Positions 5,604 through 11,882 of a stretch of DNA of 11,882 bases are shown here, in pieces. Source of the stretch: DUAL01 sp964478325 (GTDB lineage Bacteria > Bacteroidota > Bacteroidia > Flavobacteriales > BACL11). The notes under the pieces are model-generated. The model searched no databases, was not told the DNA's origin, and saw nothing but the letters and a program-made list of their open reading frames with translations. The stretch spans positions 1 to 11,882 of the forward strand of contig CAYZIA010000050.1 in assembly GCA_964478325.1 (NCBI GenBank), in the 5' to 3' direction. The first letter of the stretch is position 1. Each line of letters opens with the position of its first letter. The position numbers and the translations under genes were made by a program.

Positions 5604-8600
5604 ATGATTAATCGGCTTTTCAACTTTTTTTCTTCCATGAAATTTGCTGCAATTTTATTGTTTGCATTTGCTTCTTCCGTTGGATATGCAACTTTTATAG
5701 AAAATGATTTTGGAACAAGAGCTGCAAAAGCTCTTATTTTTAATGCTTGGTGGTTGGAAGCAATCCTAATCTTATTATGTCTTAGCCTGATTCTGAATAT
5801 GTTTAAAAACAATATGTTTTATTGGAATAAAATCACGATTCTGATATACCACCTTGCTTTTATTGTTATTCTGATTGGGGCGGGGACTACCAGATATTTT
5901 GGCACAGAAGGTATGATGCATATTCGTGAGGGACGAATGGAAAACAAATTTGTTTCAGATGATTTGTATTTACAAATAAAAGTAGATAATAAAAAATTTC
6001 AATATGAATATGACAAACGACTTTTTCTCTCCCCAATTACTAATAATAATTTCTCTGTTGCTGTCGATTTTTTGGAAAATGCGATTCACATAAAATATAT
6101 TGATTTTATTGTAAATGTAAAAGATTCATTAGTTGAAAATGTAGAGAATGGAAATTTAATAATTCATTTGGTTGTCCCTGGAGAAAATGGGATGCAATCT
6201 ATTTTTCTAACGGAAGGAGAACAAAAAATAATAGGTCAAAATAATTTCACTTTAAATAATCCTAAGGAACAAGCAATCAACTTATTCTACAATGATAGCT
6301 TGATGTTAGTGGCTAATAAAGATATTGAAAGCATGAGTATGCTAGATAGAAGTACTGCTACTTTAACTAAGAATCAAAGGAATGTCTTAACAAAAAGAAA
6401 ATTGTATTCTGCTGAAGATTTGCAATTTGTAGTAAAAGAAATTCATCCTAAAGCAGAAATAATTACTGCAAGTAAACATTTAAAAATGGAGAATGGGAAA
6501 GAGGATGCGCTTGTGGTAGATTTATTTTGTAACGGAGAAAGTAAACGAGTAGAGCTAATTGGCGGCAGTGGATATGTAAGCCCTAAAAATAAATTTGATT
6601 TAGGTGGGCTAACTTTTACTCTTTCTTATGGAGCAAAATATTTTCAAATTCCTTTCTTTATCAAGCTAAAAGATTTTCAGCTAGAGAGATATCCCGGCTC
6701 TATGAGTCCTTCCTCCTTTGCATCTAATGTGAGTGTAATTGATGGGGGAACAGAAAAAGATTATCGTATTTTTATGAATAATGTACTGAATTATAAGGGC
6801 TATCGTCTTTTCCAATCCTCTTATGATAAAGATGAAAAAGGAACAATTCTTTCAGTAAACTATGATTGGTGGGGCACCCTTTTAACTTATATTGGGTATG
6901 GGCTTTTGTTTTTAGGAATTATTCTTACTTTTTTCTCTTACAATACAAGATTTAGAATATTGAGTATGAAATTAAAACTGATGAAACAAAAAACATTGTT
7001 GTTTCTTTTTGCTTTTACCTTTCTTTTTTCAAACGCAAATGCCATGAAATTGGATGCAAATGTGGACAGCTTGCTTCAAACAAATTTAATTGATCTCAAT
7101 CATACAAAAAGAGCAGAACTGATTTTGGTACAAGACAATGGGGGAAGAATAAAGCCACTAAGTACTTTGGCGTCAGAATATATTCGGAAAATCTCTAGAA
7201 AGCAAGAACTATATGGGCAGTCCTCCACACAAATACTGATTGGAATGATGAGTAATCCTGTTGCTTGGGGTAATATTCCTATTATTAAAGTTTCTAATCC
7301 AGAGCTTAAAACTATATTGGAAACCGAGGAGGAATTGATAACTTTTATTCAATTATTTAAAAAAGATGGAACTTATAAATTAAATAAATTGGTTGAGAAT
7401 GCATACAACAAACAACCAAAAAACCAAACTAAATTTGACAAAGATATAATAGCAGTAGATGAAAGGGTAAACCTTTGCTATCTTATTTTTAGCGGAGGAT
7501 TTTTACGGCTTTTTCCCCTAGCAAACGATAGTAATAATGTATGGCATCCTTATAGTAAGAATGAGTTCTTTTCTTCTGATGATTCTCTTTTTGTAACTAA
7601 CATCATGAGTATGTATTTCAATTCCATAAAGTCGGCAAAAACAAATAATGATTGGACAACTACAACTGAAATTTTGAATTATATTCAAAAATTTCAAGAA
7701 AAATATGGAGCAGAAGTTATCCCTCCTTCTTACAAAATAAAATTGGAGACACAATACAATCATTTACAAATCTTCTCAAAATTATTTGTGATCTATTTTA
7801 TCCTTGGACTTTTGCTTTTAGTATTTGTAATTGCACAAATATTCAAAGAAACAAGATGGCTTAATCCATTGATTACAATACTAAAATGGCTTATCTATAG
7901 TAGCTTTGCATTGCATACCATTGGGCTTATAGTAAGATGGATTATTTCAGGTCATGCCCCATGGAGTAATGGCTATGAATCTATGATTTATATTGCTTGG
8001 GCTACCTTGTTTTCTGGCGTACTATTTAGTCAAAAATCAGCACTTACTTTGGTGGCGACCACTATTGTTTCTTCGCTTTTACTAATGGTTGCTCATTTGA
8101 ACTGGCTCGATCCTGAAATTACAAACTTAGTTCCTGTTTTAAAATCCTATTGGCTTATGATTCATGTAGCAATTATTACAGCAAGTTATGGCTTTCTGGC
8201 TTTAGGGGCTATGCTTGGCCTTTTCTCACTTTGGCTTATTTTTATCGGTAATTTGTCAGGAAATAGGAAATTGGATTTAGTTTGTGAAGAGATCACTATT
8301 GTCAATGAGAAGTCTTTAATCATTGGACTCTATATGTTAACGATTGGCACCTTTTTGGGTGGAATTTGGGCAAATGAATCTTGGGGAAGATATTGGGGAT
8401 GGGACCCAAAAGAAACTTGGGCTATGGTAAGCATTTTAGTTTATGCCATTATTTTGCATTTGCGTTTTATTCCTGCTTTACAAAGCAAATATATATTTAA
8501 CTTGGCGTCTCTTGTTGGTATTTGGTCTATTATTATGACTTATTTTGGGGTGAATTATTACCTTTCCGGATTGCACTCTTATGCTGCTGGAGATCCAATG

Positions 8601-8696
8601 CCGATTCCTTCTTTTGTATATTACCTCATTGTGATTATGGTACTTTCTGCTATTTTAGCAAAGTTAAATTTTAAATCTGCTAAAAATGAAGGTTGA
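5604..8696 (+). CDS. ccsBA: Fused cytochrome c biogenesis protein CcsBA (System II haem exporter and ligase)
   Basis: Inner-membrane protein that moves haem to the periplasmic side and attaches it to CXXCH thiols of apocytochrome c. ATG at 5604 gives 1030 residues, a normal length for natural CcsB-CcsA fusions; the frame extends seven codons upstream only to a TTG. The CcsB/ResB half has three N-terminal membrane segments, with the conserved TM histidine H83 (IYHLAFIVILIGAG), a large periplasmic domain, and a fourth segment near 430-450. A second hydrophobic stretch (460-480) resembles a signal peptide. The CcsA half follows with about eight segments: H771 and ISGHAPWSNGYE, P-His H854 (WLMIHV), the haem-binding WWD loop at 927-939 (WGRYWGWDPKETW), TM-His H952, and P-His H991 (GLHSYA). 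All expected haem-ligand histidines are present. It overlaps bshB1 by 11 bases. Confidence 0.96.
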   Translation: MINRLFNFFSSMKFAAILLFAFASSVGYATFIENDFGTRAAKALIFNAWWLEAILILLCLSLILNMFKNNMFYWNKITILIYHLAFIVILIGAGTTRYFGTEGMMHIREGRMENKFVSDDLYLQIKVDNKKFQYEYDKRLFLSPITNNNFSVAVDFLENAIHIKYIDFIVNVKDSLVENVENGNLIIHLVVPGENGMQSIFLTEGEQKIIGQNNFTLNNPKEQAINLFYNDSLMLVANKDIESMSMLDRSTATLTKNQRNVLTKRKLYSAEDLQFVVKEIHPKAEIITASKHLKMENGKEDALVVDLFCNGESKRVELIGGSGYVSPKNKFDLGGLTFTLSYGAKYFQIPFFIKLKDFQLERYPGSMSPSSFASNVSVIDGGTEKDYRIFMNNVLNYKGYRLFQSSYDKDEKGTILSVNYDWWGTLLTYIGYGLLFLGIILTFFSYNTRFRILSMKLKLMKQKTLLFLFAFTFLFSNANAMKLDANVDSLLQTNLIDLNHTKRAELILVQDNGGRIKPLSTLASEYIRKISRKQELYGQSSTQILIGMMSNPVAWGNIPIIKVSNPELKTILETEEELITFIQLFKKDGTYKLNKLVENAYNKQPKNQTKFDKDIIAVDERVNLCYLIFSGGFLRLFPLANDSNNVWHPYSKNEFFSSDDSLFVTNIMSMYFNSIKSAKTNNDWTTTTEILNYIQKFQEKYGAEVIPPSYKIKLETQYNHLQIFSKLFVIYFILGLLLLVFVIAQIFKETRWLNPLITILKWLIYSSFALHTIGLIVRWIISGHAPWSNGYESMIYIAWATLFSGVLFSQKSALTLVATTIVSSLLLMVAHLNWLDPEITNLVPVLKSYWLMIHVAIITASYGFLALGAMLGLFSLWLIFIGNLSGNRKLDLVCEEITIVNEKSLIIGLYMLTIGTFLGGIWANESWGRYWGWDPKETWAMVSILVYAIILHLRFIPALQSKYIFNLASLVGIWSIIMTYFGVNYYLSGLHSYAAGDPMPIPSFVYYLIVIMVLSAILAKLNFKSAKNEG

Positions 8697-9387
8697 TATA
8701 TTAGTTTTTGGTGCTCATCCTGATGATGTAGAATTGGGCTGTGGAGGAACTATTATTAAATTAATATCACAAGGTAAAAAGATTGCTATCATTGATTTAA
8801 CAAAAGGAGAATTGGGGACAAGAGGAACGATACATACAAGACATGAAGAATGTGAAAATTCCACAAAAATATTAGGGGTTGAGATGCGAGAGAATATGAA
8901 TTTCAAAGATGGTTTTTTTGAGAATGATGAAAAACATAAATTGGCACTTATTAAAAAGATAAGAGAATATTGTCCTGAAATTGTAATTGCTAATGCGCCA
9001 TCTGACAGACACCCAGATCATAACAGAGCATCGCAAATAGTAATAGATACTTGCTTTTTATCAGGATTAGAGAAAGTAAAAACCAAACAAAAAGCTTGGA
9101 GGCCAAAAGCTATTTATCATTATATTCAGTTTAATAATTTAAAGCCAGATTTAGTAGTGGATATAAGTTTACAAATGGATAAAAAATTGAAAGCAGTAAC
9201 AGCTTACAAAACTCAATTTTATGATTCAAAAAGCAACGAAACAGAAACCATTATTTCCAAAAAAGGATTCTTGAAAAGTGTAAAATACCGAGCACAAGAT
9301 TTGGGAAGATTATCCAATTGCGAATATGCTGAAGGTTTTATTGCACATCAAATGCTTAAAGTAGATTCCTTTTTTGACGTTAAATGA
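8686..9387 (+). CDS. bshB1: Bacillithiol biosynthesis deacetylase BshB1
   Basis: Zinc-dependent LmbE/PIG-L family deacetylase that removes acetate from GlcNAc-malate to give GlcN-malate, the second step of bacillithiol synthesis in the cytoplasm. The 233 residues are the usual length. The metal site is visible: AHPDD at 10-14 with H11 and D14 as zinc ligands and D13 as catalytic base, and HPDH at 109-112 with H112 as third ligand. TKGELGTRGT and the C-terminal YRAQDLGRLSNCEYAEGF are typical of BshB1 and separate it from other LmbE proteins. The ATG sits inside the end of ccsBA (11-base overlap, different frame), so translation is probably coupled. bshA and bshC are not in the window. A hairpin terminator follows immediately. 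Confidence 0.95.
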   Translation: MKVDILVFGAHPDDVELGCGGTIIKLISQGKKIAIIDLTKGELGTRGTIHTRHEECENSTKILGVEMRENMNFKDGFFENDEKHKLALIKKIREYCPEIVIANAPSDRHPDHNRASQIVIDTCFLSGLEKVKTKQKAWRPKAIYHYIQFNNLKPDLVVDISLQMDKKLKAVTAYKTQFYDSKSNETETIISKKGFLKSVKYRAQDLGRLSNCEYAEGFIAHQMLKVDSFFDVK

Positions 9388-9388
9388 A

Positions 9389-9414
9389 AAAAGATCGAGC
9401 AAGCTCGATCTTTT
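9389..9414. terminator. bidirectional hairpin terminator between convergent genes
   Basis: Perfect inverted repeat: aaaagatcgagc (9389-9400), two bases, gctcgatctttt (9403-9414). Realistically this is an 11-bp stem with a CAAG loop. It starts two bases after the bshB1 stop, and its A and T flanks can serve as the U-run on either strand, so it may end both the ccsBA-bshB1 transcript and the converging T9SS-cargo transcript, whose stop is 26 bases to the right. Confidence 0.85.
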
Positions 9415-9439
9415 AAGATTTAAGACCTACTATCCAAAA

Positions 9440-11347
9440 CTATTTCGTTACCACCAATTTGTTAGTGAATGTTTTCCCAGTTATTTGAGTATTAATATAG
9501 TAAATCCCAGCATCATAATTTTCAACATTTAAAATTGCCAAATGCTTGCCTTTGCTAAGAGTAGTATTATTAGTGTAAATACTTCTGCCTAAGACATCTA
9601 CTACATTTATAATTACTTTTGAAAGTTTTTCAATCTCAAAATTAATAGTAGTTTGATTTTTAGTTGGATTAGGATAGACCTCTAATGTTAAATTATTTTC
9701 TATTGTATTATTATTGATTGTAGAAACTACAAAATTGGTGTCCAATTCTAAATAAACAATATCATTCATTCCAACAGCATCTTCATCTCCTCTTACACAT
9801 AATCCTGGCTCCATATCTCTTTGATAAACTAAGCGTACTTTATCATCTACATCTCTTTCCATAGAAGCAAATACACATTCTGACATTCCCAAGAACATTG
9901 TAATTGGTGTGATGTCAATTGGGTCTGTCCAATTCATTCCCCCATCATAAGATTTTATAATATTTACATGACGAAAATTTTGCGCTCCACTATCATAGCC
10001 TTCCATTACAGAAGAAAAAGAGACATAAATAGTTCCATTAACATCTATTCCGCAACTTGGCATGGAGGAAAGAGAAGAATAATAAATAGCTATGTCTACA
10101 AAATTCAATAAACTATCTCCATCCATATCTTCAGCCCCAGCAATAATACTCATACTATTTGACCACCATAAAGAATTTGAAACTTGACCTGTTGTATCTG
10201 GTCCATAAGACTCATTCCAATATAATAAACCATTTGTCCCAGGAAAGTAAGACGAACCACCATCTGCCAAATCAGCGTCCAATATTCTCATGTTTCCTGC
10301 AAATACATGTGCATCTCCATTATGATCTAATAGTAATGCACCAGAACCATCTGTACTATACAAAGTGTCCATTACACCATCCATATCAAGATCTAATCCT
10401 GCATCTGTTGTGTATTTATCTACAGGAAAATCTAATACAATAGTTTTAGTCCAAGTATTACCATTATCCGTTGATTTCATAATAAAAGTATCATCCCATT
10501 CTCCAAAAAATGCAATACAAACAATCTCTCCTTGTGCTTTAATAGCATAACTATCTCCTCCAAAACGCGTGAACATAGAACTATCAATAGTGGGTAATTG
10601 CATATCTTGTATATCCCATGTTACACCTGCATCTTGTGAGCGATAATATAACAAAGCACCATCCAAACCATTATAAATCGTACCAGAAAGTCCAGTTGGA
10701 GCTGTTACTCCAATCATATGAATACTCTCACCATTAATTCCACCAATTGCTGATCGGTTCCAAACTAAATCACGATATATACCATTACTATCTTGTGAGG
10801 AAACAATCTGCTCAGTCCAAGTGCCAGAACCAATAGTGTTTCTATAAGTCATTTGAAAATAAGAATTTGCTGTATTATGAGCTATTGCGATTTCTTTCCC
10901 AGAGTTTGTAGCAAGCATTGAAGGCCAACCACATCTTGAAGATTCTAAGCGAGAAGTTGGCTGATTACCCCAAGCAGTTCCATCATAAAAATTATAGCCT
11001 GTTCCTCTGTCTGTATAAGAAGTATTAAATTCTGAACTTCTTGTCCAAGCCACAGAAATTGTCCCATCATTATGACGCAAAATTCTGTCCATAACGGTTG
11101 CATTGGTTTGTAAATCGTAAGTTGAGGTTCCTACAATGTATTCTGTAATAGGCGCAGCCATTCTCATTGAAGCTGTTGCATGGTTTGGCTCTCTAATCAA
11201 ATCTTTCAGTAATTCATCTCCACTCATAATCACTTTGTCGTTAATCACAGCAATATCAGAGGAATTTAATACTTTATTTGGAGCTATTTGAGCTATTAAA
11301 TTTACGGCAAATAATAATGTAAAAATAAATAATAATCCTTTATTCAT
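9440..11347 (-). CDS. Secreted Asp-box (BNR) repeat protein with C-terminal type IX sorting domain
   Basis: Predicted extracellular or surface-attached protein of 635 residues. A signal peptide is visible (MNKGLLFIFTLLFAVNLIAQ, probable cleavage near A19). The body looks like a sialidase-type beta-propeller: Asp-box motifs S-x-D-x-G-x-[TN]-W end at W244 (SQDAGVTW), W299 (STDNGNTW) and W473 (SYDGGMNW). Two acidic loops, D319-x-D-x-D-G and D407-x-D-G-D, resemble Ca-binding loops. The last 81 residues (555-635) form a T9SS type A sorting domain: LEVYPNPT, then VVDVLGRSIY, then YDAGIYYINT and the final KLVVTK. No FRIP motif or clear sialidase catalytic set is seen, so an enzyme activity is not assigned; binding or a non-catalytic surface role is equally possible. 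The start follows an A-rich leader. It lies 53 bases after a glycosyltransferase gene on the same strand. Confidence 0.88.
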   Translation of the reverse strand: MNKGLLFIFTLLFAVNLIAQIAPNKVLNSSDIAVINDKVIMSGDELLKDLIREPNHATASMRMAAPITEYIVGTSTYDLQTNATVMDRILRHNDGTISVAWTRSSEFNTSYTDRGTGYNFYDGTAWGNQPTSRLESSRCGWPSMLATNSGKEIAIAHNTANSYFQMTYRNTIGSGTWTEQIVSSQDSNGIYRDLVWNRSAIGGINGESIHMIGVTAPTGLSGTIYNGLDGALLYYRSQDAGVTWDIQDMQLPTIDSSMFTRFGGDSYAIKAQGEIVCIAFFGEWDDTFIMKSTDNGNTWTKTIVLDFPVDKYTTDAGLDLDMDGVMDTLYSTDGSGALLLDHNGDAHVFAGNMRILDADLADGGSSYFPGTNGLLYWNESYGPDTTGQVSNSLWWSNSMSIIAGAEDMDGDSLLNFVDIAIYYSSLSSMPSCGIDVNGTIYVSFSSVMEGYDSGAQNFRHVNIIKSYDGGMNWTDPIDITPITMFLGMSECVFASMERDVDDKVRLVYQRDMEPGLCVRGDEDAVGMNDIVYLELDTNFVVSTINNNTIENNLTLEVYPNPTKNQTTINFEIEKLSKVIINVVDVLGRSIYTNNTTLSKGKHLAILNVENYDAGIYYINTQITGKTFTNKLVVTK

Positions 11348-11400
11348 AATCTTGTTTTTAGGTTAAAAAAATAATTGAGCGGTAAATTTAGAAATAATTT

Positions 11401-11882
11401 TTACTTCAAACAATTATAAAACTGAAATAATTTTTCTTCTTCTGATTGCCAATTAAATTTTTTCTTTTCCCAGTGCAAAGCATTTTCTTGAAACTGTTTC
11501 CTTTTGGCAGGGTTTTCTAAGAGATTCTGAATCGCTTTAGCTAAAAGTTGAGCGTTTCTTTTTTCTAAAATAATTCCACAAGTTGTTTCGTTTATAATAG
11601 TGTTAGTAGCAGGCAGATACACAGTAATAATTGCTAAACCCATTGTTATATAATTGAATAATTTATTGGGAGGTCCTGCCAAGGTATTTCGTTTTTCATT
11701 GGTGTTTGTAATAAGGCCTATACTACAATCGGCAATACTTTTAGGAACGTCATTATAGGAAAGCCAGCCTGTAATCTCAATATTATTCTGTAAATCATTT
11801 GTTATAATCTTATTTTCCAAAAAGTTTTTCTCCTCTCCAAAAACATCTCCAATAATTCTGAATCTAAAATTTGGATGAGTTT
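11401..11882 (-). CDS. GT4-type glycosyltransferase, C-terminal part only (N-terminus beyond the window)
   Basis: The frame is open through the right edge, giving 160 codons including the stop. It begins with visible THPNFRFRIIGDVFGEE, so the leftmost TTG at 11818-11820 is not the start. The pattern is that of the C-terminal Rossmann domain of GT-B glycosyltransferases: a strand reading FRIIGD, then NNIEITGWLSYNDVPKSIADCSIGLI, then GPPNKLFNYITMGLAIIT, and a C-terminal helix region with NPAKRKQFQENA and a Trp-rich tail. It would transfer a sugar from a nucleotide sugar to a lipid or glycan acceptor. The usual E-x7-E Glu pair is replaced by Ala and Asn (Asn codon at 11653-11655). Substrate and pathway cannot be told from this fragment. 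It may be cotranscribed with the T9SS cargo gene 53 bases downstream. Confidence 0.87.
   Translation of the reverse strand, partial: THPNFRFRIIGDVFGEEKNFLENKIITNDLQNNIEITGWLSYNDVPKSIADCSIGLITNTNEKRNTLAGPPNKLFNYITMGLAIITVYLPATNTIINETTCGIILEKRNAQLLAKAIQNLLENPAKRKQFQENALHWEKKKFNWQSEEEKLFQFYNCLK

Noticed and set aside
10159..10550. Two plus-strand frames, one rich in His and Leu
   Set aside because: They are antisense to the secreted Asp-box protein; the His-rich look comes from its Asp, Met and Asn codons read backwards.
11352..11400. Possible promoter for the T9SS cargo gene (TAAATTTA after TTTG with a 16-base gap)
   Set aside because: The -7 box has one mismatch and the spacing is short; in such AT-rich sequence the match is not convincing.
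11401..11820. A complete small 139-residue protein starting at 11820
   Set aside because: The first codon is TTG and the frame continues upstream to the window edge with typical glycosyltransferase sequence, so it is a truncated gene.

Overview
The window is an AT-rich, densely coded stretch of a member of the Bacteroidota, probably a flavobacterium-like lineage. The evidence for this is a secreted protein with a C-terminal type IX secretion (T9SS) sorting domain, a bacillithiol deacetylase, a fused CcsBA cytochrome c maturation protein, a Bacteroidota-style UbiA/DUF2520/Maf cluster, and promoter-like elements matching the Bacteroidota TTG-N(17-23)-TAnnTTTG pattern in place of sigma70 boxes. 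Start codons mostly lack a Shine-Dalgarno sequence, which is also usual for the phylum.

Layout. Positions 1-5537 are read leftwards. A three-gene set encodes a Rossmann/DUF2520 protein, a UbiA-family prenyltransferase (archaeal-lipid type is likely) and a Maf nucleotide pyrophosphatase. It is followed by a polysaccharide export pair: an outer-membrane OPX (Wza-like) lipoprotein and a Wzc-like tyrosine autokinase that runs off the left edge. The kinase ends in the window as a Tyr-Gly dipeptide repeat encoded by near-perfect 12-bp tandem DNA repeats. Three of the four gene junctions in this block have the same form, a TAA stop, one base, then ATG. The fourth has a 48-base gap with a promoter-like sequence, so the export pair probably has its own promoter.

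A 66-base divergent intergenic region (5538-5603) carries a perfect 16-bp palindrome that supplies a TAATTTTG -7 element on both strands. Rightwards from it run ccsBA (haem export and cytochrome c ligation) and bshB1 (bacillithiol synthesis), overlapping by 11 bases. A strong hairpin after bshB1 terminates that operon and also faces the end of the convergent T9SS cargo gene at 9440-11347. Upstream of that gene, also leftwards, is the C-terminal part of a GT4-type glycosyltransferase cut by the right edge.

No gap exceeds about 70 bases. I see no RNA gene, insertion sequence, CRISPR array or phage gene. Most of the content is recognisable housekeeping and envelope biology, and I do not see a clearly new multi-gene system. 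The points most worth a second look are the kinase's Tyr-Gly tail and altered Walker A' motif, the internal signal peptide in CcsBA, the palindromic shared promoter, the glycosyltransferase without its usual Glu pair, and the repeated one-base gene junctions.
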